Assembly (NCBI GenBank): GCA_900708905.1
Contig: CAADRB010000031.1
Coordinates: 476,051 to 540,050, forward strand
Reading direction: 5' to 3'
DNA length: 64,000 bases
Source: Hymenolepis diminuta
Taxonomy: Eukaryota; Platyhelminthes; Cestoda; Cyclophyllidea; Hymenolepididae
Part shown: in pieces, positions 48,501 to 61,169 of the stretch
Numbering within the stretch: position 1 is the stretch's first letter
How the letters are laid out: every line of letters starts with the position of its first letter
The notes under the pieces: generated by a model
What the model saw: the letters and a program-made list of their open reading frames with translations, nothing else
The model's database searches: none
What the model was told of the DNA's origin: nothing
Program-made: the position numbers and the translations under genes

Positions 48501-50468
48501 CGAGAGTCAGCGCAAGGAATGCGATACAACTGCTAAACTTTTATTGTTCGAGAATCTAGGTGACGAAATCACTCGTTAAGTCAAAATTTCACAACCTGAT
48601 TCGAAAAATAACATAGCACTCTTTGATATCTTGACTGAACTCACAAAATCTTTCAATCTTCTTCTCTTTATCATTTGTTTGGCTCATTGTCGATCGATTT
48701 CCTCTGTTTTTCCACAAGGAAAAATTGCTAATTTGTTTACCTTGCTGTAATATTAATAGCAAAACATCTCTATTAATGTTTTCTACACCACAATTTGTCA
48801 TACATATCCTTTCAAAGTAACCAATTCTACCCCACGAATATTAACTTCAACGTGTACTTACTGTGCGATGTATGAAAAATTGTACACATGTGATTAATCA
48901 TAGAAATAAAACGTAGTTGATAGAACCAGACTTTATTCGGACGTCTACATGGAACGATCATTTATGGAATAGCATCAAGCTGTAAAGGATAGGGTTATAA
49001 CCATAATGGCTTCCCAAGTGCCTGCAAAAGACAGAACTCAAGAATGATACGAGATTAAACAAACTACTGAAATTTATTCAAAATTATGCAACACAGCGAC
49101 CCTAAGATTGTTAATTTTATTTTTCTCGAATTAACCTCATCTACTTTTTTCCAATAAATAGAAATTACGGATAAGGCCAATGGGGAGAGTCTGTCGTAAA
49201 CCCGTTCACGCATAGAAGCAACTCATACTGATTTGGGAATAAAGAAGATTATTTACAACGTCAAATCACATATTCTTAGCTTACTTGTTACTTGTTATCT
49301 ACCTCATATTAGATCCCAAAATGGTGCAAGATCCCAACTCATTCCTTATTTTCCTATCCAAATATTGTTTTCACTATAAATTGCTCTTCAAAATTCGTTT
49401 CGGTTTGCAATTTGCTTCTTAAAACTTCAAAGTGCATCATTAAAATCATTCAAATACAGATGTAAAATCAATTTGTTTTATTCTTAAAGATGCGTTCAGG
49501 GATTCTTGTTGTACCAGTTTTGCTCTTCTATGTCTTTTAACTGTTTTTACATCTAAAAACGGAGTGATAAAGCTGAATCTCCCCATTGAAAAATTCAAAA
49601 ATTTATTTTCAGCCAGGTTTTTACGAAGACGAGCCTTAGAACACTTTTAAAGGTCTTTAATTCCACATAAACATCAGTTTTAACTTTCTTAAACTGACCG
49701 TTGCATATTCTTATGCAATAATCCATCACCAGCTTCACAATCAGAAAATGGTTTCAGAATGAATTGACGCATTCCCAGATATTTATAGATTTAGGATACA
49801 AAATTAATGTAGATAGTTTTCAATAGGAGAGCATCAAATAAATATCAAAAATTGTCCCAGAGCAGTAACAATATACGTAACCATTATTTTATTACTTATG
49901 CAGAGATAAACATCCTTTTATATTAATAGTCGTTTCATTAAGTATCCCACTTGATAATGACCAATTTGTGATAGCTCTTAATTGGAGTCTCTCATTAAAC
50001 GGGCCTTTTCCTTTTGTGCGATATTTTGCACCTGGTCCAACACATGCATTCATTTTATGGCCTATTTATTAATACTTCTTAATTATATTTTCCAAGTGGT
50101 CTTAGAGGGCAACTGCCGTAAATAGTGGGGTGTAAAAGAACGTGACTCAAGTTTTTTTGAGAAGTAACGAAGTGGTGTTAGCGTAATGTGACCCTGTCTA
50201 ATTCGTCGACAGTTTTCTTAAAATTTTAATTGGTAATATCGTAAATATTAAAACGTTTGTAACAATTTGAGCAAATACATACCTTTTATCAGCAGGTTCT
50301 AACTTTAATGGCGCTTACCTGGTTAAGGAAATTGGTACTGTCACCTAGCCATAAAAGTGACATAATTTCAAACTAACCAGCGTCCTTTTAGGTGAAAACT
50401 GACTACCAGTGGACAGTTCTACATCCTATAAAGGGGGAAAAATATTATATAAATATTATTATTTATTT
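45591..50468. other. Gene-free stretch
   Basis: Nearly 5 kb without a supported gene or clear repeat. Several very short hydrophobic frames (for example near 48329 and 49490) are chance-like. Confidence 0.3.
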
Positions 50469-50829
50469 CTAAGCCAAAATAGAGTGATTTTTTAGAATGT
50501 GCAATTCCCTGCGTAGAGGAATATTAACTTTGCCTCTGCTTAAAAGGCTTCCGAGAAGTAGATGAGTTTCACCCTTATTCTGCCAAGGAGTAAAAATAAA
50601 ATTTCTGAATTCATCAATAACAGCTAAAATGTTTTGGTCCTTTGGATTCAGTCTTTTGACTTCTTCCCTTCCTAGGTCAAAAAATATCTCAGAGATTTGG
50701 CCTGAACTTGCTGTCACTGTTATGAACGCCATTCCGATGCTCCCTATGTATTTAAGACTTACATCAAACAGCAATTTGGTACTGAGAGACGTTGATTGTG
50801 GCGTCTGAGGAACAGTAATTCCGTCTATA
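50469..50829 (-). CDS. Candidate terminal exon of an unrecognised protein
   Basis: On the minus strand an acceptor (TTTTGCTATTGCAG, ending at 50830) opens about 119 codons before a stop. The translation has a balanced, soluble-protein composition: SIDGITVPQTPQSTSL, then FDLGREEVKRLNPKDQN, VIDEFRNFIFTPWQNKGE and a basic end. I recognise no domain. The frame extends a little beyond the acceptor, for about 134 codons in all, a length that happens by chance only occasionally here. Upstream exons were not found; a minus-strand frame at 52487-52774 is a weak candidate. Confidence 0.25.
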
Positions 50830-53221
50830 CTGCAATAGCAAAATTTTGTTTCTTTTTCAAAGTATTTGTTTACGTTTCAAAGCTTTGCACCTCATCGTTT
50901 CAGCTCTATATCCCTTGAGGCGGAGATTTGAGCTTTTAGTGACAAGAACCATTGGCTGCCAATAGCTCGTTCAAACCAAATATCCTTGGCGCTTGACTGA
51001 ACTGGGTAATAAGTTTATTACTAAAGATATTACTAATCACACTCAAATGACAGATTCGCTTTGCTGTGTTCTAGCAGAAGTCCACTTAAACTGAGAACTT
51101 TCACCGATAGAAATCTTAAGACCCTCAAACATGTCTTGTTATTTCAATAGGAATAAACTGGTCTCGTCAGCCTTGTCATATGTTATTAAAGTCGCTATGG
51201 GAAAAAATTTATATATTAAATCTAAATATTATATTAAATATGAAAGACTTGGTCAATTATCTTGAACATTTTCCAAATTTTGGGGTTCCTAAATTGTCAT
51301 CATAAAAATTAGCTCAAAATGTATGATCCCCAGTGCTCATCCCACAATGAGAATGATTAACCACAAGATTTATTCCTGACCAACATGAGGAGATGTAGAA
51401 TGCAAGTTTCTCATTAGAATATAATTACTCTACTTAATATAAAGTGTTGCGAATGCTTAAAGAAAAAATCAAGCAAACTCGATGGGTTTGTCACCAGAAG
51501 TTGGATAGAATAGGGGTAAAATTGCAACTTCCATTTTTATAATCTACACAGATTATACAAAAAATTATCTACAATGAATAAAGGAAACATCAAATAAAAT
51601 CTCAAATATCCAGATTAGCAAGGATGCTTCTTACATGGGTTGAATGTAGTTAATCAATCTAATGATATACAGATAATAGCATCGTTTTAAACCTAACCAA
51701 CTAAGAACTTTTCAATATTTGCGACAAAAATATTATTTCGCCACCATAAAATTGCTTCCACCTAATCATTAAGTCACTCATTTAACGAAGCGAATATGAA
51801 TAAGTAAATATTACTTCTGGATAATAGTAAGTGTCAAAATTGTTGTGTCATATATTTCATGTACTTATGGTAAACTAAATTTAAAAGATGACGTAAAGTC
51901 CTATGAACTTCTGACGGCTTAAAGAAACAATGCCTGAGTTTAGAATGATGAGAAAATAAGTAGAGTTTATCACAGCGTATTTTAATTAGTTAATCGTAAA
52001 ATTCTGTTTATCGGTCATGATTGATCAAGATTTGGTGTACTGAAATTGAAAGGAAACTATTTAATAGGAAAAATATTAGTGGGAAATGGAAAGATATTCA
52101 ATTACTACTTTGTTTATTATCAATATGAATACTGCTGTTGTCGCCAATGGTAAAAACTCGCTACATATTATTGTAACGTATGAAAGACTCAGAGATAACA
52201 CGCCTTTACTAGATCAAATCATAGCATAGTGTGTGAAGGGACACAAGGGAAACAATAAAATAGAACAAACGCAGGTTTCAAGCCGAGATGACATAGAAGA
52301 AAAGGACAAAACTTGAGAACTGAGTAGAGTCGTACATCAAAATATCGGATCCGTGAAGTTATCCGCCTTGTATTAAATAAATATTATTTTTTAGCATCCG
52401 ATATGATGTGGACCAGGACCACGAAGAGGAAAAAGGTTAAGTCATTCATGACGCTAGATCATTTCGGAGATGACCGAGAATCTATCTCACGTTAGTGATA
52501 AACAAATTAGATTTATATACAAATTTGTCTGCGTTAGATATCTGTCATATCTAATCGTCGATGTCTCCATGTAAGGAATGGTAGCTGTGCAGATGTCCAT
52601 GCATATTCCCCGGATGTTGATTGACAGCTGCCGTCTATAACGGCAAATTAATTTGACCTTCCAATAGCCAAACTTTACGATTCGCCACCTAAGTTCTTTT
52701 ACTTGATAACCGAAGTTCGCAATATGTGGAGCGGATGGATATACCATAATATAACTCTCACCTTCGGTAGACAAAGAGGAAGTGGTTCACTTTCACTAGC
52801 AAAAACTATTTGAGCTAGCACAACTCAATAGAGATCGATAGAGATGAACTACAATAACACTAAAATTTAAACGGAAATAAATACCCTCAAATCCAAGTAG
52901 GCGTCGCCATTAACCGAGACGTCGAATTCGGTTTTCGTTTGCTTTACTCTCCGTTAATTATTCATTCGACTACTTGTATATTTTATGTATTTAAAAATTT
53001 TTCCTTGCAAAAAATAATTAACCTATGCAAAACCGCCAGAGATATTTTGGTTTATTGACTCCTCAATAAAAAAGTAGTATTTCTTTTCCAATTTCACTTA
53101 GAAACATGTTGGAAATTCTTTATTACAATAGAGAAAAGGATTCTGAAATCGTTATGATAGGAAAACTCCCATTTTACTTCCCTTCATATTGATCTGAAAC
53201 GTCCAATGCCATCAATCACCC
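50830..53221. other. Gene-free stretch
   Basis: Nothing well supported. If the 50469 exon is real, its upstream exons should lie here on the minus strand. Confidence 0.3.
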
Positions 53222-53312
53222 TTGTCACTGTTAATTCACCGATGCGCACAGGATTTTTGATCACTGACCTGGCAGACGTACTAGATTACCACTGTGCCAA
53301 CTAAATTCTGTG
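53222..53312 (-). repeat. tRNA-derived SINE-like repeat, copy 5 (minus strand)
   Basis: On the minus strand it reads TTAGTTGGCACAGTGGTAAT (good A box), then CTAGTACGTCTGCCAGGTCA, a degenerate B box, and GGTGAATTAACAGTG. The A-box part is the clearest of all copies. Confidence 0.5.
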
Positions 53313-54695
53313 ATAGTTTAAAGCCCTATCTCAAACTAATATCAGAAATGGTCTTAAACGCGGCCGACTTCTGAAAATGAGATAGTAAAAGCAGATGACA
53401 GTGAAGCTCCAAAAGGTTCTCATTTCTCTGCTGCTATTCTGGATTCAGAGAGTTGAGATATTCTTGGATTAATACATCTCAAAATTGCTCCAATGCGTCT
53501 CTCAGTTACAGTTCATCAATTTTTCCTTAATAGGAAAATAAGTGTATCAGTATACACCCTCTAAGGCTTGCAGAATAATTGGGTAATATGCAGAGCAATA
53601 GTAGAAATAATCTGCTTTCTACTCGTATAGCTATTGCGTCTCAAATGATAAAACTGTACATATCTCATTCACCCGAATGAGAATGGATGCGTCGTATTAT
53701 TTTATTCCTTGCGTGGGGACAAATTTGAAAAAACCTACATATCCAGTTTTTCTCTAAGATTATATGTGTTTCATGCCCAACTTAGCCCCATAATATTATT
53801 TTCTAAAATTACTCATTGATACAATGGGCTCTAACCCTATAATTAAGAACTTATGGATTAACAGTCTGATTACTCAAGCAGGATGGGTGGTATTGGTATT
53901 TCATCACATGAGCATGCTTTTTTCTGTAATTTTTTACCTCCGCGTCGGTCATAAACAGGTCACCTCGAGTATGCTTGATATGCACAATCCCAGCTCGAAA
54001 CCGCCGTGTTAAAAGACTCTAAATAACTGAAGGCGTGACACTGGATTGTTGAATCTCACCATCCAAAAATCTTACCTATGTCACTGAACAATTTTAATAA
54101 GCGCCTTACCTTTGTCGCCTGAAACGTTGTCCAAAATGGGAACAAATTACCCGTTTTATAAATGTCTTAATGAGGTAAAAATTTTGACTTTTGGCAACTG
54201 TCATATCATTAATCATTGATCATTAATAATAAAGGTTTATTTTAGTGGAATCCCCAAACTACCAAACTGGACGGATATGAAGCGAATGCAGCAAATTGGT
54301 AAATGGAGATCTGGTTTTAACCAATGCACTTTTATTTATCTCTACCCTTGCAAATTGAATCTTTGTTTGGATAAAAATTAAATATTGAATATATTATGCT
54401 ATACCAAAATAATGCATATCAAGAAAATTCAAGCATTGGCTTTAAATCGTGTAAATAGATCATAGAAGTAACGGTACCTCAGTTTAAAACATGAAGAGTC
54501 GTTTTGAGGATTACATCATTCTTTTGCGGATTATGAGGCCTCTAATTTTGCAAGCATACTTTTATAGGAACAAGATAACGATAGGACGTCAACAAAATGG
54601 CTCAAATCTGCACCGGATAACCAAGTCCTGCCATTTGTGTCCAAGTTGCCCAATAGCCTAATGAATGCACTAGCATACATCACTCCAGGTGGCTT
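53313..54695. other. Gene-free stretch
   Basis: A frame at 53824-54012 has a hydrophobic middle (WVVLVFHHMSMLFSVIFYL) but chance length and no clear relation to the four-transmembrane family. Confidence 0.3.
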
Positions 54696-54855
54696 GACAC
54701 TTACTTGGGACAAAAAACTGTTATCAGTCTGACGATGTTTTCGTCCCCATACCTTAACAACACCTTCGTATTTTTGTTTTGTCTTGGAATAACTGCACCA
54801 ATATCATTACCTTCTCTCGAGGTTTGAGTCATCTCTACCCTAGAGATATCCTGTG
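54696..54855. repeat. Dispersed repeat D, copy 2
   Basis: Second copy of the 45428-45590 element; see there for the shared blocks. The minus-strand frame at 54531-54713 overlaps its edge and is not called a gene. Confidence 0.45.
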
Positions 54856-54927
54856 GGAAAATGGATTATATCGATGGAAACTAGACGTCTCAACAATACC
54901 ACGGTATGAAGGAGCCTTACTTTACAA

Positions 54928-55196
54928 ATGACAATCCCTATGATAAAAAAGTTTTCTGGATGTCGTAAAAGTGAGTTAACTTCATTTTTATGTTATTTTT
55001 ATAATTTTAGAAGAAGCAGATCCGACAACGGTTGATTATATAATTGAGATGGTAAAATATATATGCTAGGTGCCTTAAACTATGTGGTTTTTCGATCAAA
55101 TTAATGATCTAAATATAAAAATGGTCTGTTTTATGAATCAATAATTTGGGTTATGCATGTGCATTACTTCACTGCTAATTTACAGATCTGAATAAA
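54928..55196 (+). CDS. Candidate three-exon micro-gene
   Basis: Exon 1 is 54928-54970, then a 40-nt intron (54971-55010, GTGAGT to TTTTAG behind a long T-rich tract). Exon 2 is 55011-55051, a second intron is 55052-55185 (GTAAAA to TTACAG), and exon 3 opens ATC TGA with AATAAA at 55191-55196. The product would be only 28 residues: MTIPMIKKFSGCRKKEADP then TTVDYIIEMI. The first intron has the size and signals of the proven family introns and keeps the frame. The product is too short for any domain, and all this could be coincidence. Confidence 0.22.
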
Positions 55197-55199
55197 AGA

Positions 55200-58121
55200 T
55201 AATCATAACTGATTCACTAGATTTTTCAATTTCCTCAACTCGTTACTCATATGTACGCGATTTATTACTTGAGATAGTGATTTTACTGAAATAAGTGACT
55301 CATTTCATCATTAATAAATCTCATTTCACACTCGAGCAAGATGAGATAAACTGCGGTATTAAAAATTTATCTACCACAGGCTTCTTTCTACCAGAAAAGT
55401 AAATGCACGTAAGTTGAAGTTATTTAGTGCATTGCGAATTATCTATGGATATTTGGGTGGTCTTATCGAGATATTAAAGTTAGATAGTGAAAGGCATTTT
55501 TGTCCGCTATTTTAGAATTATCTATTGGTTAACAGTTGCTATTTTAGAGTTCATCTTTACTGAACTCAGGTGAGCCTGCTGTGTTTAAAATGTGCCATGA
55601 TCAGCTACTTACTTAAATCAATTTGTCCACAAGCTCTGAATATTACGGTCATAAGCTTGACCTGAAACGCAAGAAGAAGTGAATTTTGAAACGTTTGTAT
55701 ATTATAAAGTGAATCCTGCCCGTAGGAGAAAATAGACAATTCAGTACTTCTGGAATTCGGATAGAATAAGATTCTTGGCATTCTGACTTCATTATAAGTT
55801 TCTATTTGACCCACTAGCCATTTCTCACTAGACTGTTTTACTGTTTCCTATGTTCAGACTCTGTCCCACTATTAAAACTTGTGAAAATATTTTACATTGA
55901 TACGGGGTAATAATATTAAAACACTTGAATAATTGAAAACGAAACATTTCCGAAGTTTTCGTCTAGAAGCCAAGTCAGTCTGTTCACTCTTATTTTATTT
56001 TCCAAAATAAAAATAACAAGAAGAAGTCACATTTGAATTAGTATTGATTTATTGAGAAAACACTGGAAAGAGATTTCATAAATTAATTAAGTTTAGGATA
56101 TGTATAGTTTGGATTAACGGAAATTTCCATATATAAGTACGGGCAGAACTGGCGTATATCGATTGTTCTGCAAAATGATAAAAACCTAGAAAGATTACCC
56201 TAAAACCAGACAGCTGAAATCTCTAGAGTGGATGAAATAATCTTAAAGTCCTATTAATAGCCATTGTTTATCCTGCTACTGAATAAGCGGGATCGAGCAT
56301 AAGAAAGTTCTAGTAAAAATTTTTAGGCTAACACTATTTATATCGGGGTCACCCAGACAAATCACTTAATGTCTAAGAGTAAATTTCATAATAGATGAGC
56401 ATATACAGTAACATAATTTTCTAATATCTGGTTTATCAAACGAAATAACTCAAGGCAGCCGAGTACACTTTTTGCAGAAATTTTGATAACGCTGGTCTCC
56501 TTACCGCTAATGATAAATAGATGCGAATGCAGTCTCAGTTTGACAATGACGAGTCTCCGATCCTGACAAAATAAAAGTACAAATCCGCATTGCAGGAGAC
56601 TTAGTCTTACCAGTCAACTGAATCACATGTGCTAAAAATGTCGGTTAGGAGTAATTGCTATCATCTGAAAAATGACGCTTTATGAGAAACGATTATCTTC
56701 TTACCTCCTCTGCCTTTTCGGGTATTAATCTCAAACTAAATCCATAAAGCAAATATATTCATACTCCACTAAACAAGAGGTTGATGAGGCCTAACATTAG
56801 ATGAGAAATTAATAAAATTCTCATTGATGTTCGTAAGGCAAAGGAGACGAAAATGCGCATAAAGGAATTTTTTGGAAATAAATTGAGTCAAAATGTCCAG
56901 TATGAAGGAGAACTCTTGCCTAATGAATAAATTCATTTATTCATATATCGTATCAAGGAAATCACTCGGGGAAAGGAATTTATAATATCTCAAACTTTGA
57001 GCATAATTTTGTGTTTTCATTCTCAAGCCTGATTTCCTCCAGAGTTGAGCTCACCTTTAGAAGTGTTTTTATTTTTATTTAGTCGAGATCATTGGGAAAG
57101 AAGAAATTTTTTATGTTTTCATTTCTACTTTCTCCTTCATCTAGTCTTAATTTATGGCTTTAAAGCGATTGCTGTTAACACTTAAAACAAAATGCAATAA
57201 AGCAATGATAAATTTGTTTATGCTGTTATCTTATTTCCTTCGAACAGAACAATAATTCTCAGTGAAAATACTTTAAATTCATTTTTCTAGCTAAAACAAA
57301 TTAACCTGCATCTCGTAACCAAAGCAAATCTGAAAGAAGTTTACAGTACCCAAGAACCAGTTAATGGAAAATATGAAATTGGCTAATCAAATGCAATTTT
57401 TGCCCAATTTGTATACTTTTGGTAAATTTTCCCACTGTCCGCTACTATTTATGTAGCGAAAATATACTCTCATATGCCTAAATTGGCTAATGCATTTCAC
57501 TTAAAATTGAACTGAATGAGGAAGCGGGAGAGAATATTCAGAGCAGTGAATTGGTTCTCTCCGAAAAATCCAGGGGGCAGAATAAATGTGCATTTTGAGT
57601 CAACTACTTGCAAATAAGGTCTGTGGATTTATGCAACCAAGGAAGAAAAATATTGAAAAGTTTAATATATAATAATGAGTTACCTATATACTGTGAATAT
57701 AAATGTATTATTAAGATTTGTATTAAATAAGTTCTTGTTAGCTCTACTACGTTAAAATCACGAAAACTCAAATCGTCCCCCTCGTATCTTCACTGCGTGC
57801 TCTGATTTTATTACAAATTAGTAAAAGATTAATTATTTAATATTTTAAATAAGGAGTATTTTTTTCGCACATTCTGCTAATTTTTCAACTTTCACCCATT
57901 TTGTTTTCAACGATCAGTACATTTTTACTTATGATCTCCAGAATGTTTCATTGATTCACCAATGCAAAGCTGGGACAGATTACCACCTCTTGTACTGGGT
58001 GGAAATTGGAGAAATCAGTTAGTGGTGAACAATTATATTTGCGTCGTTATGTAGAAGAGTAGGAATATGGCAAAGGTATCTGGCCTTCTACTAGTTTCTC
58101 TTCAGGCTATTCCTCCTATTT
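55200..58121. other. Gene-free stretch
   Basis: I see no supported feature here. Confidence 0.3.
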
Positions 58122-58218
58122 TCTACCAGTCTTCACTAAGATAGCAGGATCGAGCGAGAAAATATAAGAGAATGGAGAGTAGAATTTATTGGGAGAGGAC
58201 TAAGAACCACAAGGTTGA
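58122..58218. repeat. Dispersed repeat C, copy 2
   Basis: Aligns by eye with 13868-13975 (TTCTACCAGTCT start, GAGAGGACTAAGAACCACAAGG end). A minus-strand frame at 58136-58336 overlaps it and is rejected as a gene. Confidence 0.4.
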
Positions 58219-60503
58219 AAGGTTGCTGGTGCAGTGTGAATTTACGAAGGGAGTATATATGTGGTGTGTCCAGAGTCGTCCGTGTGGCCTTGACAGGTAA
58301 TCGCAACGAGTATGAGAGTAACAAGTCCGCCACCATTGGAGGGAGGCGTGAGAGAAGGTAATTTTAATGTCCCCTTTTTGGTCACTGCAGCGATTCCGGA
58401 ATAATTCTCATCTAATAGACTTTATATTGGGCTTTAAAATATATCCATTACTTCACCTAACTGTAACTACGGCTAAGACATTAAAATCTGTGCATTTTGT
58501 AGTTGATCTCTTAAAATAATAATATAATCAGTAGTGTAGATTAGTAAAGTTTTCTCCACCCAATTGAAATCTTAACAAACAGACTAGCAAATGCAAAAAT
58601 TTTCCAAGTTCAATCAATGAATGCTTGATTAGTAAACTAGCCTTGACTGATTAACTCTCTATTCCCTCTTTTCTTTGTTTAAATAATATTAATGTTGTAT
58701 TAAAGGAATAAAAAAATAGGTATTTTGTTTACCCCTTATCACAATAGCTGGATTACGCTTGTTTATCATCACGCTATTGTACTCTACTATCCCCTTTCTT
58801 TTGTTAAATTCACATTTAAACATCGGTAAACTCCGTTAATCATTTCGTTAAGTTCATTACTAATGTATCGTTATAGATTTTTACGGGGAATGACAGAGGT
58901 ATATTTGAGCAAGTTAGATAAATCTACTTTAAATATCTTTAACTGAAATATGAGTAATAAGAAGTCCCTTTCTTCGCTTTTTAAATACAATTTAGATTAA
59001 GACAGGATAGAAATTGAAATGGATTGGTTGTAAACGATAAGTCATTCCTAGATTTAGACATAAGGCTAAGGAATATACTGTATGTTTAGAGGTTAATACC
59101 AGTAAAGGTCTCCATAGATTTAAACGCTAAGATTACAAACACATTAATAAATAAATATGGAAGTACGTGCCCAGATCGACGTAAGGACTACTAGGAAATT
59201 TAAATAAAGCTGCTTTGAGAAGATTCAGTAACTGCCATCGATTTTAAAATAAATTATTGAAATATGTGGGCTCTCATTTTTCATTTTTTCAAAATTTGGT
59301 TAATAATTCATTTAATTTTCAAAACAGCGAATGACTTTTCCATCTCCTCATAAATATGTATTTATTTCTCTAGAATTAAGATTCTTGGATAATACCATGT
59401 TTCTATTATGAATGAGCCCAAGATTATTACCTTATTGACCGCACATAATCTCTTAAATAAATCTCTTTATTTAAAAATTAAAATAACCGCGAAAGAATTT
59501 TTAAAATAAGATACTTAAATAACTAATTTAGCAAGACATTTGCTCCTCCCTTAAGAAAAAACACTATGAATCTTTTATTCTTACGGTGGATTGTTTATTT
59601 TATGGTGAAAAGCGTTTCTTAGAGGGATAAGTAAGACCCTGGACTGGAATGTTTTTATTTTCTATCAATGGAGTTAAATTAATCATGATATAGAAGTTAT
59701 TTTAGCTACGCCATAATGTTTGTTTATGGTTAATTAGCCATAATAACCCGAAAATAACTTGAAGTCTATCAATAAATCAAATCTATTGTAAAATAGATTC
59801 AATTTGAATTGAATCAAATTTCATATAAGTTAAATATATAAGGGATAAATTATGGGTAAAATTAAGTAAACTTGGAAACAATGCAAAAGGAAACTTTTAG
59901 AAGGGTGAATAAATAGTTGATTTGAATTCTGAGTGTTTCCACAAATTGAGGAGAAGAGTCCCGAAAAGATTATTCTTATTTACGCATTTTAAATCTTTAT
60001 TTTATAGAAGAAGACCGATGTGATTTAATATATTCTCTGAAATTTTATGTTTGAAGTCACATCATAGCACTATTTTTAGTAGACTTATTTTTTTCCACAA
60101 AATTTGATCAATAAACTTTATATTTATCTCATCTCACAAAGGGATCTTTGCTTAAGTTAAGGCCTCTATCATGGATTCCATGATAATACTTGGCAACATC
60201 ATTATTCGATTCAATTTGCTAAACAACAATAAACAAGTTAATTTAAAAATATTTTGAAAGTATCACCTAAGGATTACATTTTTCAGGATCATTTTGACAT
60301 CCAATCAAAACTATTTGTCTCATTATGAGACATTTGAGCCAGATGTTTCAGTTATCGTGTTTGAGGGCTTTCTATAGGATAAAACAGGATAGGAGAGTTC
60401 ATGATAATTGGCTTAATCCTCAACTCAAGTGCGATGACCTTTGAGCTAATGGTGACATCAACCATCATCAAGACCACACATACCCACGTCTGAGTTTAGA
60501 AAA
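58219..60503. other. Gene-free stretch upstream of the 60504 gene
   Basis: No supported gene. It contains a hairpin at 59780-59799 (AATCTATT, loop GTAA, AATAGATT) directly followed by a GATTCAA...TTGAATC inverted repeat. Confidence 0.3.
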
Positions 60504-60941
60504 ATGATGGATCAGAAGATTTTGCACATCTTTATAGCTCTATTGACAGTCTTCTTCATTTGCCTTGTCCTCAGCTATCATGGTTGGAGATGCAATGGTA
60601 ACCTTTTTAGTGGTGAATGTGGGAAACAAGAACATATGAAAATAACTGGCTATCTACTCCTTATCACGGGTATTTTTTCTTGCATCAGCGCCACACTTGT
60701 CTACATTTCAATGTTGGCCTATAGAAAGTGGTTGGAAATTGCCGTGGTTATCACTACTATTATTACTGCTATCTTGGCATTATTCGGAGTTTTCTACTAC
60801 TACTACCACAACCATGAGAAATACTTGTCCCCTTTGATTTCCTCAGCGGCAACGACCCTTTCCTTTGTATTCATGGGCATGATGATAATGGACCTATTGA
60901 TCGCTCGTTTGGATTCTGCTTCCTCCCCTTCTTTTACTTAA
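60504..60941 (+). CDS. Small four-transmembrane protein, claudin-like loop
   Basis: A single-exon frame of 145 residues with four clear hydrophobic segments at about 6-25, 47-72, 77-97 and 110-133. The first loop has GWRC then C39, that is W28-x-C30-x8-C39, which resembles the W...C-x(8-10)-C signature of the claudin/PMP22/EMP superfamily. The loop is much shorter than in true claudins, so membership is only suggested. A run of Tyr (FYYYYHNHEKY) follows the third segment. Poly(A) signals follow. It shows no alignable relation to the 19968/35944 family beyond topology and has no introns. It may act at cell contacts or in the tegument membrane; that is inference. Confidence 0.65.
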   Translation: MMDQKILHIFIALLTVFFICLVLSYHGWRCNGNLFSGECGKQEHMKITGYLLLITGIFSCISATLVYISMLAYRKWLEIAVVITTIITAILALFGVFYYYYHNHEKYLSPLISSAATTLSFVFMGMMIMDLLIARLDSASSPSFT

Positions 60942-61137
60942 GTAATCTTCCTCCCTTGTCCCCTGCACATTCAGATCTTCTCTTTCAGTTTGATGTATTT
61001 TCTTCTCCCTGATTTGATAATATTCGTTTCGACTGTAAAATGCATTCCTTTTCTATTTGGATGCAAAGCATCACAGTATACAAAATCGTCCAGTTATAAA
61101 TTTTGGAAAATATTTCATTGTTACTCAACTTTCGAGT

Positions 61138-61163
61138 AATAAATCAAGATTCTAACCAATAAA
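61138..61163 (+). terminator. Two poly(A) signals after the 60504 gene
   Basis: AATAAA at 61138-61143 and 61158-61163, about 200 nt after the stop codon. Confidence 0.45.
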
Positions 61164-61169
61164 TCAATC

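Noticed and set aside
54531..54713. 60-codon minus-strand frame
   Set aside because: Chance length, and its edge lies in repeat D.
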